From positions 98,399,343 through 98,463,342 of the forward strand of contig CP136065.1 of the NCBI GenBank assembly GCA_032622095.1: a stretch of 64,000 nt of DNA, written 5' to 3'. A model generated the notes under the pieces. The model had not been told where the DNA came from and ran no database searches. It worked only from the letters and a program-made list of their open reading frames with translations. The DNA is from Siphonodentalium dalli (Eukaryota; Mollusca; Scaphopoda; Gadilida; Siphonodentaliidae). Position 1 is the first letter of the stretch, and each line of letters opens with the position of its first letter. This document shows positions 23,204 through 34,332 of the stretch, piece after piece. The position numbers and the translations under genes are program-made.

Positions 23204-23964
23204 ATGCAGTTGAAATCGGGATGACGTTATCGACAGATCTAACAATGGAAATAACTACCAGCATGTCGCTGATCTCGACTGAGTCAACGACAAGTGAAAC
23301 GTCGAGCCAGCCCGGATCAAGTACAACAAGTGAAACGTCGAGCCAGCCCGGATCAAGTACAAGTGAAACGTCGAGCCAGCTGGGATCAAGTTCAACGATA
23401 AGTGAAACGTCGAGCCAGCCCGGATCAAGTACAACAACAAGTGAAACGTCGAGCCAGCCCGGATCAAGTACGACAAGTGAAACGTCAAGCCAGTCCGGAT
23501 CAAGTACAACGACAACAAATGCTTGGAGCAGCCCATCAAGTGAACTAACGACCACTGACATAGCTACAGTGACATCCATACATAATATCTCGATAGTTGA
23601 TTTAGGAACTGCGGTAACAGCTACACAATCAATCAATACAACACAGAGAAACATTTCGGACGCCAAGATAGGGACGACTTCTTCAGGTTTCTGGTCACCA
23701 GGCCTGAGATCAAAGTCTTCTCAGTGCAGATGCTACTGCAAGGTATCCAGAAAAGAAACCGTCACCAAAAAGGACATCGTCGCGTCAGTTATCCAACGAA
23801 ATACAACGTCTCGATACAGGCGAAGTAAATCCTCGGTGTTTGAAAAAGATCTAGTGACCTTGGCCTTCAGTTTTCCACCACTTTGCATCTGCGTAAGTGT
23901 TTTCCTGTTGATTGTATGGATGGATATCGTCCGTCCCGAGAAAAGACAGATTACTGTGCCATAG
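23204..23964 (+). CDS. C-type lectin-like receptor gene, Ser/Thr-rich stalk, CRCYC cluster and membrane anchor (unit A, last exon)
   Basis: The exon opens after a TCTTCAG acceptor at 23203 in phase 1, matching the donor after the lectin exon, and ends at a TAG at 23962. Domain order, counted from the first internal Met at 23221, is as follows. A mucin-like stalk holds six copies of SETSSQPGSSTT (about residues 25-100). A Ser/Thr-rich linker follows. SQCRCYCKVS lies near residue 168, then a basic RYRRSK stretch. A hydrophobic segment (LCICVSVFLLIVWMDI, about 223-238) and a short tail come last. Dense Ser/Thr predicts heavy O-glycosylation. CRCYC followed by a conserved region and one membrane span is, in my recollection, a recurrent C-terminal module of molluscan surface proteins. 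Predicted type I membrane receptor-like protein. The ligand is unknown. Confidence 0.65.
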
Positions 23965-24467
23965 CCAGCGCGGCCGAATACCAGAAACGAATACATGAAA
24001 CGATCACATTGACACCTATGTCACGAGAATGAGGAACCTCTGAGCTCTGGTTTGGCGAAAGACGCCCTTGTAGATTATCTGGGCGTTTTTTAGTGGATGT
24101 CGTGTAACTTGCTGTCGCTATCTGGACAGCTATATGCATTTCATATTGAACCCTTTATTGCCATACAACTGTCATTGAAATTGTATATTATTCAACTGGA
24201 GTGATGTTTAGGAAATGTGCAGTAAGCTGATGACATATAGTACAAGTGCAAAAGGATTCGTATTAGTTGGTGGGAAATCTTCAGATAATAAGTTCAATTA
24301 AAACGGCCTACAGTTGTTTATATAACCTATTATGTGAAATTGATCTATGGGAACTAACTGGTCGTCAATGAGAATTTAGTAAAGATAGTCTTAAACAAAT
24401 GACGATCACTACCGTAGTTAGCGACTGGGCGGACGTTGCATCAGACGGAGCACTTGGTCACAACAAC

Positions 24468-24536
24468 AATAAAGTAATAGGGGAAACCGCCACTGAAATT
24501 AGTGTAAATCTAGCCATGAGCTTTTGTATCAATAAA
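24468..24536 (+). terminator. Poly(A) signals for the unit A lectin-mucin gene
   Basis: AATAAA occurs at 24468-24473 and again at 24531-24536, about 0.5 kb after the stop codon. The second is conserved in unit B (46813-46818). The first is changed there to AACAAA. Conservation in both copies favours the second as the main cleavage signal. Confidence 0.5.
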
Positions 24537-24539
24537 CTT

Positions 24540-26870
24540 ACATAGTATGGATTGTTTATGTTATCGTTGCCAATAGTAATACATATTAAACAACGTTCTC
24601 TTCAGTGCGATTTAATTTTGTGCCAGTATATGCAAGGTGATCATGTGCAAACCTATTTTACAAATAGTGGGTAGTCCAGAATGGTATGTGTGCGTTACAT
24701 AAGTGTGCGTGATAAGTCAACTACTGTAATTAAATTTCGCTAAGTGGAAAGTCGGGAGCCCAAAACACATCACACGGAATTAACATAATAAACTAGTTGA
24801 GAAAGGAGGAATAGTTGATATATACATCGTGTTGGTAAAGAACTAATAAATATATAACCATATCGTTTCAAGCCTGAAGCATGAAGTTTGGCAATATTTA
24901 TTTCGCCAGTACTCCTTTGGTGTGACCTTTCCCTGATGTCGGCTAATTTCTGACAAACTATTGTGTGATGCACGGCGCTCCTCTGCTTTATCAGCGTCAC
25001 AAAAGGCGCATATAGTCCTCGTTGCATATTGTGTGTCACCTATTTGTTCCGAAAGGGTTATAGAATGTCTGGAGTATCGAATTTTCAGAAAACTGCTTGA
25101 CATTAAAACATTAACCAGACCCGACATCAAAATGTATTCGTCTATTACAGAAAAATTACAGCTATTTCGTTGGCCAATACAACAACAAGGAGTATGAGCC
25201 GGGTCGCGAATGATATGTCGTCGATCCACACAATGCAAATGCTTGGTTTGAAGTATTACGACGCGGAGGACATCGTGACATTCCGTCGAATATGCTCAAC
25301 TATATAAAAGTCATATACTGGAAATTCTTCGAAGGCACATCATTCAAGAAGCCAAGTTTGTGTTGTCTCGTACAAACACAGATAGCCGAGCCGACTGTGG
25401 TTTTGAAATAACATAAGAACACCCATGTTTCTTTTTTAAGAAATCCAGTCAGGAACTGCAAGACACTAACAAATTTCGCAGAACAAATTTGATGAAATCT
25501 TTTCAGATTAACAAATTATCACCTTCATTGCATACATACTCTGAACCCGTTAGGCTATTTCGGTACACATGCCGCTAGAATTTTTGAGTTTCACAAAGTA
25601 AGCCCAATATTACTTGCAGTCATCGTCTGTGCAAACAGATAGTTAACTGGACAAACAGGTCGCAATGTTGAATGTGATGGACTTTGGTTATAGTCATATA
25701 ACTCAGAACTCACCTATTCCCAAGTTTGCATTCGTTTTTTTCAAATTGACATGACACGAAAACTCTCAGATAAATAATTATGGGTGGTTGTATTTCTAAA
25801 TATAAATAATTAAAACATTTCTTAATCGATATGTTTTCAGGGATATATAAACTGCATTTGTGACAAAAATATTTGCAGAAGCTTTTGGCACTTGAACACT
25901 AAACATTTAAGAATATTGCATGTCATAAAAGTTATGTATAGAAAGTGATCCCATAATTTCCAACTCATGTTTCGTGCTACCACAGTTATCACATGTACAT
26001 ACTTTCAAACGATTCTCTACATATGTTATAACATCCATGATGAAGTATCGAGATTGTTTGTTCAAAGCCTGCTCTAGGACTTGGGATTTGTGTCAGTTTT
26101 CAAGGCTTTTTGTTCCGTTAATTTGTGGGTACTTGGACCATTATATCTGAACTCATTCTTATTTGCAGTTGATTTTGCTTTTGAATTTCTCTAATCGTAA
26201 CTAACAATTTCAACGCCACGCGTGGCATATGCCTCCGTCGCTCAGTTTAGAGAGTGGGTAATACTAAATTGTTTTATGGATGGAACAATATATTATTTTC
26301 TTAATCCCAGAAGGTTCGTCATTCGGAGAAATTCAACGGATAAAACCCATTGTGTCCTTTCCAAGGTATGATAGATTGGAAGCATCGATGGAAAATCATA
26401 TCATTTCCAAAAAAGACAATAACTCTGACAAATGGACAGAACATATCAGTATCCCTGGTCCTGGTCGCCTATTAATTGGCGCCAATTAACATTCAAGTCT
26501 GACCACTGCAACTCGAGTTACAAACACGTCCAACGCGGGCGTAACCATGGTAACAATGAATGCACGAGCCCCGTAGTATATGGGTATCATTTCGTGCTTG
26601 GTGGATTATCACCATACCACAACACAACCAAATCGGATGATGCATGCCCAAGTTACAAGCTGAAATGTTCGCACCGAGAAACAATTACAGTTCAACCAAT
26701 TCCAATGATCATGTCCAAGATACCAGTTGAAATGTTCGTACGGTACACAATTCACAGATTTCCATATAAAAAGGGCCGTAACTCTGGTAAAAAAGAATGG
26801 AGTATGTGAGTATCCTTTTTCCAAGCTGTGCTATCAACATGCCAGCGTATACTGGATCCGACAATTATAA
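24540..26870. repeat. 3' flank of unit A, duplicated in unit B; no gene seen
   Basis: Between 25420 and 26870 the sequence matches 49165-50495 and then 51401-51670. Shared phrases include 'gaaatccagtcaggaa(c/g)tgc' and 'ataaaacccattgtgtcctt', then 'accataccacaacac' and 'aaatcggatgat'. The small frames here (for example 26280-26489 and 26432-26809) do not keep their reading frame in unit B, so they are not supported as genes. The point at 26530-26536 is the empty site for the transposon in unit B. Confidence 0.7.
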
Positions 26871-27059
26871 CATTGATTGATTGATTGTTTAATGGCTGAT
26901 ATAATGCAATAATTATGTTTATAACAACTACTATACAAGAAGATTATAACATTATATCACATGAGTTACAATGTGAATGTTTAGACTGAGCCCTCGACTA
27001 TATAACCCGATCCACCTTTGGGGTCCGGGCGATTTCCCTAACTTTATTTTTGGTGCTGA

Positions 27060-28500
27060 CCTTTCTAGGCCTTCGACAATTTCCTATAGACGTTTCAGAA
27101 AATTTAATGTTAGTATATACAACGTGATTACTGACCTTGAAGCTACTGCCAGTGGAACTTGTTTACCAGATTATGATAGGTCACCTCGGTGACTACCAAT
27201 ATCTCTACTGATATTGGCATCAATCAAAATTGCATGCTTATGAAACTGTTATGAATAAACCTGCTGCAATCAAATGTAAATACACTCAAAGAAAATACTT
27301 GCCTATACGAACATAGGCTTAGAAAAGATACATTTTTCTTAAGCGGAGTATATACAACCAGTTTCTCAAATATAAAAATAATTGGTGCCGTGCAACATAT
27401 CGACACCAACGTAACCTGATCACACAATGGAGAAAGATATCTCTCCAGAATTATTTTATAGATAGGTGTGCTGGCGACGTTAAAAGAACTGACTTCTGGT
27501 CACTATAAAACCATTTCTGTGCAAAAAGAAGTCGTTGGAAAGTATTATGTTAGATTATGGAAATCGAGTGATATGTGAGCCAACGAAGATCTGTAAAAAA
27601 AAAACAATTCTCACCTTTCTCTGTTAAAGTGAACAGGGACATTGATAGAGATATCGACCCAGTTAACATGGATCCTCCTGGTGTTAAAGCTGTAGTTGAT
27701 AATATTTCCACCCAGAATAGCATAATGGAAACCACAAAGGACTCTAGCTCAATATATGTTTTGACAGCATAAGACAAATCGGTTCTAAAAGTCGATTGAT
27801 GTGATATTATGTCTGAAAAACTTATGAGACTCGGTTGCCCAGCTGGCTAGTCTTATTATCACCAGTTGTATCAGTGGGATATTCCCGGATAACCTCATAA
27901 TAGACCAAGTTGTTCCTCTGTTAAAGAAAAATAGCCCTCTCGAAATAAAAACCTATAGGCGAGTCAGTATAGTTTCTGTGTTCAATTCGTTCTCATCTAT
28001 CTGGTTTCTTGGCAAACATTTATGATAACTCTTTGGAAAGCGCCAGTATTTCAACTCACATTTCTGGTACTACATGAAGACTGGAAGTAGGCGCTGGATC
28101 AAATAAATAATTTGCAGATCTTCTTACGGACTTAACCAAATACTTTGATTACTTACCCCATCAACTTCTTGCTAAATTATCAGCCTGCGGAATCGCTGAA
28201 AAACGACCTCACCTCAATGAGTGTTCAGTAACTGCTCTGTCGCAGGCACATGAGTTCATCAAGGAGTAGACCTTGGATCTTTCGTAATCAATGTCTTTCG
28301 CAACGATATGTTCTGCTCCATGAACAATAGTAATCTTCAAAACCATCCGGACGACAAAACCCTGTCAATTTCCCGCCCACTACAGATATACAGTCGGACT
28401 TTTGAGTGAACTGGTTAAATATAACGGCATGCTAGCAAATACTGAAAATTTCAAAGCTATTGTCATAGGAAAATGGTAAACATGAGGAGCGTTATAACAT
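27060..28500 (+). pseudogene. Decayed non-LTR (CR1/Jockey-like) retrotransposon, reverse transcriptase region
   Basis: Frames scattered across the three plus-strand phases give the expected order of a non-LTR second protein. First is the tail of the endonuclease region (STISYRRFRKFN near 27070). Next is the linker with QRNLITQWRK and RCAGDVKRTDFW (27410-27510). Early reverse transcriptase motifs follow (SGIFPDNLIIDQVVPLLKKN, 27865-27930), then a palm region resembling 'DLSKAFDCLPH' (DLTKYFDYLPHQLL, 28130). The catalytic YADD box has become HPDD near 28350. Stops and frameshifts are numerous. There are no ends or poly(A) tail. A related ~50-bp fragment lies near 29060. Confidence 0.75.
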
Positions 28501-30479
28501 TTTTGTGCAAAAAGTTGAAAACATCCAATACATTTTAATGACTTAAGTAAGTATCTCTGTTCAGAGGATTTATATCAGTATATTAGTATTTCGTATATTT
28601 GTCGATCACCGATGTGTCGATTATTTTGGTTTGGTTACCAGATCGTGGAAAGGGTAACAAATTACTATGTAAATTATTATGTAAAGATTATGCGCCCCTT
28701 CAAACACAGCATAATAAAAGAGCAAAGACGCGACAGGCTTATCGAGACAGAGTAATCGGTTTAGACCTGTATTTTATAATCACGGATTTTCACCGTAGTT
28801 TTGCCGGTCCCCAAATGCCCAGCAAATTTCACCGTGTAATTCACGGTTTCGAAAAGTCGCACACATTCCTTCTCCCGGGGACGCCTATATGTCAGTTTAT
28901 ATCTGTATTTATACGTGTTCCTACTAGGTCGCCTTAGTTCTAAAATCTTTAGTGATGGTCCCGCTAAATCGGGTGATATGTCCCGCTATATCACTCTATG
29001 TCACTGACATAATAACACGTTACAAGTCGCACGTACCAATGACTAGTAGGAATCATTCACAATTGTCCGACTGATGGACGCACAGCCACACTACCTGAAA
29101 GCGGTTCCCGGCATTCTCAGTATATTAATTAGGACATACTCCCTGCAGTACTGCAAATCATGATAGCAGCGCCATCTAATAGACACAAGTTACACAATCG
29201 ATTGCAATCAAAGACCGTTTCTAATATTGTGCTTCAGTCGATGAGATGTACTGGTGTAGGTATAATGAAGTGTGCGAATTTTCCATACCCCATTTCTCAA
29301 AATGACAGTTAGAAGTCTTTAAGAGGTTGTCGCTTGACTTGCATGTTCCCCACTGGGCAACTGAAGCGGGTTTTCTTTAAGATGTTACGATCAGGATGAT
29401 TGATATCAGCTCAAATTTATTAGGCAAATTGTATGAATTTGTTTGCAGTTTCTTGTCCTATACTTATGAATTTATATATCGGCACCAGGGAACAACAATA
29501 TTCGTCAATTATTGTCAGAAGAATGAAATATTCAAAATATTGACACAAGAGTAGAATTTACCTTGCTGTCATTTCACTCTATCTTATCGATAATAAATGA
29601 TACGTTTAGTATGAACCTCATACTGAGCCACTGCCTCCACCCACTCCGATTTATATATATTTTCAGACGTCTGTCTTCTTGTCCGCTATAGACATTCAAG
29701 GGGGACCTAATAGGGAGCTACAAATTGGTCTAACTGTGATAATTTCCCAGGAAGATAATGCTGAAATTTAAAACGCTCCAAAAGTAGTGGTCATGAAAGG
29801 AGGAGGGGTGTCGGAATTCAATTACAACATTTCCATAATACAGGGAATGGTGGTCTTATTGGTCATAAAGTGGAGCTGTCCGAATAGGACACCAATTAGT
29901 CAACACATATTATCACGGATTTCCTCTGAACTCATATATATATTCATCATCGTGATAATATGATGACTCTAATGGTGAGTATGTTTCCATAGTGGCGCAA
30001 CAATTGTCAAAACAAATGTCGCCTATCTTTATTTACCAAACTGATATGTTGGGATCTCCGTGGTACGATAAATCGAATTTTGAAGCTCAAAGGAGCCGAA
30101 GTGGCACAATCGATTCCGGGAATGAAGGTTGGAGGAGAGTCACCAAAATCGATCAAGACATCTTATCACCGATTTTCTCCAACAATTTAGGCATCGCCAT
30201 GACTTGTGAAATCTAACAGTGTAGCTTAAATGCATTTATAATTTATAATAAGAAATTAAGAACATATGCACAAAAATATTCTTCGCCCTGGAAATATTTT
30301 CTTAATCATTATAAATAATTTATAGTTATAAGAATATTCCACCCAATTTCGCAGTGTGGTAGTGCTCCCAAGAAAACATATTCTAGGAGTAGTACGTGCC
30401 ACTTGTTAGCGTCAATCGTAAAATTGGGCATAAGTGTATTTTGAGTATGTTAGTACTATGGTACTATATATTTGAGAAT
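28501..30479. other. Gene-less stretch
   Basis: Short unsupported frames (28599-28937, 29992-30216). A ~50-bp block at 29060-29110 ('tgtccgactgatggacg', 'cagccacactac') matches the start of the reverse transcriptase fragment at 52115. It is therefore retroelement debris. Confidence 0.4.
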
Positions 30480-30494
30480 CGTTGATAAAAATGA

Positions 30495-30900
30495 GCGTAA
30501 GTATATTTTCGTCAGAGCGTCACATGTGTTTATATTTTTGGTGAAGTTGTTTTGTAATCTCGGCCGACTATTGCGTGTCTGCAACTAAATAATCTTAATC
30601 AATTCATAGAGCAGGTCGCCAGAGCGTCATGTGTGTATATTGTTGACTAACAAGTCATCGTGTGAAGTTGCTTTGTAATCTCGGCCGACTATTAAATGTC
30701 TGCAACTAAATAATCTCAGCTTAAGACGGCTTAACCAAATTATTTGCTTAATTGTTCAGACAGGCATACATCTTACTGAAAATAATCACGATCGACTATT
30801 AAATGTCTGCAACTAAATAATCTCAGCTTATGACGGCTTAACCGAATTATTTGCGAAAAGATTCAGACACACATACATCTTACTGTATTTTGTGGCCAAC
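30495..30900. repeat. ~120-bp tandem repeat, three diverged copies
   Basis: 'ctcggccgactatt(g/a)(c/a)(g/a)tgtctg' and 'caactaaataatct(c/t)a' recur near 30560, 30685 and 30790. The last two copies also share 'ctta(a/t)gacggcttaacc(a/g)aatt'. It is noncoding. Confidence 0.65.
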
Positions 30901-31115
30901 TATTTGTTTGTTAATTTAATGCAAGTTTCAAACAAATTTTAATATTTTTCATGAAACTCTGTTTTGTTAATTTTATTAATCGATGTTTAGAAATAGCTTA
31001 ACTAGTTTATATACCAATTATATGTGTACAGCTGTTCACATTTGATTTTAGGTATATATTCTCGACAAAAAATATATATTGTCAAATAATATCCTACCAC
31101 ACGATATCAATACAC

Positions 31116-31538
31116 ATGATGATGGAAAATATATTCAAATATTCATGCTTAGGCATAACATGGTTGTGGCAATTTATGGTTGGAAATTACTTAAATGACC
31201 AACACGTCGTGAACAATGAACAATATAATGAAGATGACGAGCAACCAATTGTCGACTGGCCTGAGGCATTACGTTATGGAATGAATAACGACAGCGGATC
31301 AGAGAGCGGATCAGAGAGCGGATCAGACAATTGTTCTTCTGAAAGTTCATATCGGGACATAGAAGCCGATTTTTGGAGTACTAGCTCACAATCATCTTTT
31401 ACCTGTTCAGAATGTCACAGTTACCAACACCAGCTCGAGGATTGGGACCTGGAAATTGAACTTATGGAGGAGTACACATATCTGTTGGACAGTGCCTATT
31501 CATCCGAAGAAATGTCTGATTCTGTCAACTGGGATTAA
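31116..31538 (+). CDS. Small acidic Ser-rich protein, unknown function
   Basis: A 140-codon frame starting at a triple ATG. Residues 7-23 are rather hydrophobic (KYSCLGITWLWQFMVG). Residues 61-71 are a Ser-Glu-Gly run, the C-terminal half is rich in Asp/Glu/Ser, and one CSEC pair lies at 97-100. It ends NWD stop. An AATAAA lies 63 bases after the stop. Two decayed tandem copies of its region follow, and the one at 31935 keeps the acidic ...SDWD stop end. I recognise no family. It may be a lineage-specific host gene or a leftover of the virus-like cluster nearby. Chance is possible, but a frame of this length is unusual in such AT-rich sequence. Confidence 0.4.
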   Translation: MMMENIFKYSCLGITWLWQFMVGNYLNDQHVVNNEQYNEDDEQPIVDWPEALRYGMNNDSGSESGSESGSDNCSSESSYRDIEADFWSTSSQSSFTCSECHSYQHQLEDWDLEIELMEEYTYLLDSAYSSEEMSDSVNWD

Positions 31539-31600
31539 AAAAATGAACACTTTAAATATTGTATATCATACCATATGTGAACTTGAATTATGTCATCACC

Positions 31601-31606
31601 AATAAA
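31601..31606 (+). terminator. Poly(A) signal after the acidic reading frame
   Basis: AATAAA, 63 bases after the stop codon. It is conserved in the tandem copy, where 'tcaccaataaatgcatg' recurs near 32108. Confidence 0.4.
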
Positions 31607-31934
31607 TGCATGTATAATCGATTATCTTTTCAATAATAATATCTCTCTGGGTTCTATCGTGGTAAAACTATTTTGTTTGGCAAGAGATTTTCCACAATAA
31701 TCTCAGATGCTTATCGCGTTAATGCTAATACGTCACATAATCTGATCACATTAGCAGCTTATCGAACTATGCACACATACGCTCAAATAATATGTACACG
31801 CTGTAACACGCAACCCTTGAAGTTACTTTGATGTTATTGATATTTTGAACAAACTGAAAACATGATGATGCAAGATATTTTCCATTTGTTATGCTTATAG
31901 CTGTACCAATTGATTGTATGTAATCAACGACAAA

Positions 31935-32051
31935 ATGACCAACACGCCGAGAATGATTAATTCATACCATGCTGATGATAAACACTGGAATATATGCATT
32001 CATACTGATGGTGACATTGGCCAAGATGACAGCGACTCGGACTGGGATTAA
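31935..32051 (+). pseudogene. Shortened copy of the acidic protein frame
   Basis: A 38-codon ATG-to-stop frame begins MTNTPRM and ends in the acidic run DDSDSDWD. It corresponds to a deleted version of the 31116-31538 frame: it aligns at 'accaacacg' and at 'gggattaa' over the stop. The N-terminal part is replaced by frame-shifted sequence. It could be translated as a micropeptide but is most simply a decayed duplicate. Confidence 0.4.
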
Positions 32052-32769
32052 AAATAAACACTTTAAATATTGTATATCCTACCATATGTGAACTTGAATT
32101 ATGTCATCACCAATAAATGCATGAATAATCGATTATCTTTTCAATAATAATATCTTTCTGGGTTCTATCGTGGTAAAAATATTTTGTTTGACAAGAGATT
32201 TTCCACAATAATCTCAGCTGCTTATCGCGTTAATGCTAATACGTCACATAATCTTATCACACGTACATATTAGCAGCTTATCGAACTATGCATACATACG
32301 CTCAAATAATATGTACACACTGTAACATGCAATACTTGGAGTTACTTTGATGTTATTGTTATTTTGAACTGAAAACATGATGATGCAAGAAATTTTCAAT
32401 TCGTTATGCTTATAGCTGTACCAATTGATTGTTTGTAATCAACGACAAAATTACCAACACGTCGAGAATGATTCATACCATGCTGATGATAAACGCTGCA
32501 ATGTATGCATTCATACTGATGGTGAAAAATGGCCAAGATGACAGCGACACGGACCAGTCCATCAGACGCCGTCCCGTCTATTCCATCATATAATTGGAAT
32601 ATGTCCACAATGTTTTACTTGAAATAATTTGAATGTCATTGCTCTCACATAAATAATAAAGAGCGTTTATTCTTTACTTCTCTATCACGATGAAGTTATT
32701 GAGCATCGTGTATCGCTATTTCACCAGAGGTCACATGTTAGACCTTGTACACGTATATACATACGTAAC

Positions 32770-33118
32770 ATCAGAGCAAGAAGAGGGGAGAGGGAAAAAA
32801 GCAAATGAGCAAGCGGGGAGAGGGAAAAAAGAGAAAATAGCGAGCAAGAGAAGAGAAGAAAAAGAGCAAGTGAGCAAGGGAAAAAGAGCAAAAGAGAAAG
32901 AGAAGAGGAGAAAAAGAGCAAGTGAGCAAGGGAAAAAGAGCAAAAGAGCAAGAGGTGAGGAAAAAAGAGCAAGTGAGCAAGGAAAAAAAGAGCAACTGAG
33001 CAAGAGGTGAACAAGTGAGCAAGGGAAAAAGAGCAAAAGAGCAAGAGGTGAGGAAAAAAGAGCAAGTGAGCAAGGAAAAAAAGAGCAACTTAGCAAGAGG
33101 TGAGCAAGTGAGCAAGTG
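32770..33118. repeat. Polypurine minisatellite (GAGCAAG / AAAAAGAGC), ~92-bp higher-order unit
   Basis: About 350 bp are overwhelmingly A and G on the plus strand, built from 'gagcaagtgagcaagg' and 'aaaaagagcaaaagagc'. A block from 'aagtgagcaagggaaaaaga' is repeated after about 92 bp. Open frames on both strands (Lys/Arg/Glu-rich on plus, Leu/Ser/Phe-rich on minus) are artefacts. Such tracts can form triplex DNA. Confidence 0.85.
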
Positions 33119-33227
33119 ATCATGTCGATAACAATCACACGAGTCAATGGATTATAAAAGCATTTTATAGATCGAAAATAATTTTGTCATAGTGTTAGAT
33201 TGTCTTGTATGTACACACGCTATGACA

Positions 33228-33400
33228 TCATTAAAGGGGACAATACACTCAAGGAGTTCAATGTTAAAGTGACACGAGGTAAGGGACGTGATGCAATATT
33301 GGTGTGTGAATATTAAAGGAACACAATGCACTCTAAAGGGACACAAGGCACTCATTATGAATGAATGTTAAAGAAACACAATACACACGCAGTGTGTGAA
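33228..33400. repeat. Short repeats (TTAAAGGGACACAATGCACTC)
   Basis: Four diverged units carry 'aaag(g)g(g/a)acacaa(t/g)(g/a)cactc' near 33233, 33315, 33334 and 33372. It is noncoding. Confidence 0.5.
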
Positions 33401-33572
33401 AATTAAAATGAAACAGAACAATATATAAATACAAATTTTCGGGCTCTTAATGTACCATTTATCAATATGTATCGTTTCTCGCTCTACAATTCCCAATAAT
33501 CCACTCACTCTCTCCCTGCTTATAGATATATAACGAAAACGAGAATATCATGTTGATGAAGTTTATTGAAAT

Positions 33573-34076
33573 TTAATCATTGTCTGAATCTTCGAACGTT
33601 AAACATACTTCTAGGAGTTTCTTGAATTTTCTCATCGCTTCATCTGCAGCCCATTCATTATTATATCCGTGTTTGGTCAGTTTGACCATTTTTTTCATGA
33701 TCATGTTATGTATGGGTGATGTTTTCAATCGATACTGGTATTCTATTAATCGTCTATAACTTTTGAGAAAGAGAGCAAACTCTGTGTCGATGGTAGCCTC
33801 TTCTCCCGGCATGCTCTCTTCTCCCGACATGCTCTCTTCTCCTTTCGCATCATTGGTGACGCGTTTCATCATACTTTTGAATGTGTCCATCTCGTTGACA
33901 CATCGCGCAGCTTTCTTACGACCGAATACCGTTCTACTACCGGCGACAGTATCATCTTCTGAATCTGACGAATCGGTTCTAGATTCAGATGAAGATGAAC
34001 GGGGAACGATATCAGATTCTAGGTCATCGGTATCTTCTCCGAAGAAATCTGTTTTTGTCCGGGTACTCCGTGTTTA
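33573..34076 (-). pseudogene. Virus-like cluster: acidic/basic protein of unknown function
   Basis: The frame is open from 34076 down to the stop at 33573, but the only good ATG is at 33890 (105 codons). The upstream part is very acidic and Ser-rich (SSSSESRTDSSDSEDD). The downstream part has a helical, basic-acidic character and ends FEDSDND. The missing start suggests that an upstream frameshift cut it from its beginning. I do not recognise the family. It is placed in the cluster because of strand and spacing. Confidence 0.35.
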
Positions 34077-34082
34077 ATCTGT

Positions 34083-34325
34083 TTATGTCTTTGTAGATTG
34101 TAGTTCGTCGATAAAATATTTCCGCATAAATGACACCCGTGCATTATCGCGAATTATTGGAAGAACGATCACTCTTATAAGTAGCGATAAAAAGAGAGAA
34201 TATGGTGTGGTATACAACCGTCGCGTTAAGAGTACGTTCGTCCCGGGTCTAGGGTATAGATCTTTGACCGCTGGTGATTCAAATAATGCCAATTTATCAG
34301 TATGGTACTCTCTGTATTCATTCAT
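34083..34325 (-). pseudogene. Virus-like cluster: possible N-terminal piece of a capsid-type (F54H12.2-like) protein
   Basis: An 80-codon frame. Its beginning, with KLALFESPAVKDL, loosely resembles the start of the proteins annotated as 'F54H12.2-like' in many invertebrates, which I take to be structural proteins of Maverick-type elements. Those are several hundred residues, so this is a short remnant at best. The match is weak and could be wrong. Confidence 0.25.
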
Positions 34326-34332
34326 GATTTGG

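Larger units (their letters stand above)
22890..25390. repeat. Segmental duplication block A4 (mucin exon and 3' region; paired with 45000-47660)
   Basis: Alignment with unit B starts near 'ggatatgttgtcatcg' and runs through the mucin-like exon. It continues into the 3' untranslated and flanking sequence ('ggagcacttggtcacaa', 'gatgtcggctaatttctgac', 'gagccgggtcgcgaatgata'). Confidence 0.85.
31545..32570. repeat. ~511-bp tandem duplication of the acidic frame's 3' region
   Basis: 'tttaaatattgtatatc' recurs at 31551 and 32062. 'gttactttgatgttattg', 'catgatgatgcaaga' and 'ttatgcttatagctgtacca' also recur with the same period. Copies of the 'gaccaacacgtcg' part are at 31197, 31937 and 32451. The second copy holds a 38-codon frame at 31935-32051. 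The third has lost the frame. Confidence 0.8.

Noticed and set aside
23169-23666. 165-codon minus-strand frame with repeated 'LDPGWLDVSLVV'
   Set aside because: Antisense of the coding repeats in the mucin-like exon, which has splice signals, a membrane anchor and a conserved duplicate.
26432-26809. 125-codon frame in the 3' flank of unit A
   Set aside because: The aligned region of unit B does not keep the frame and is interrupted by a transposon; no domain was recognised.
32690-33147. Lys/Arg/Glu-rich plus-strand and Leu/Ser/Phe-rich minus-strand frames
   Set aside because: Direct by-products of the polypurine minisatellite.
33763-34077. 104-codon plus-strand Ser/Arg/Val-rich frame
   Set aside because: Antisense of the acidic minus-strand frame, whose composition and cluster position are more gene-like.
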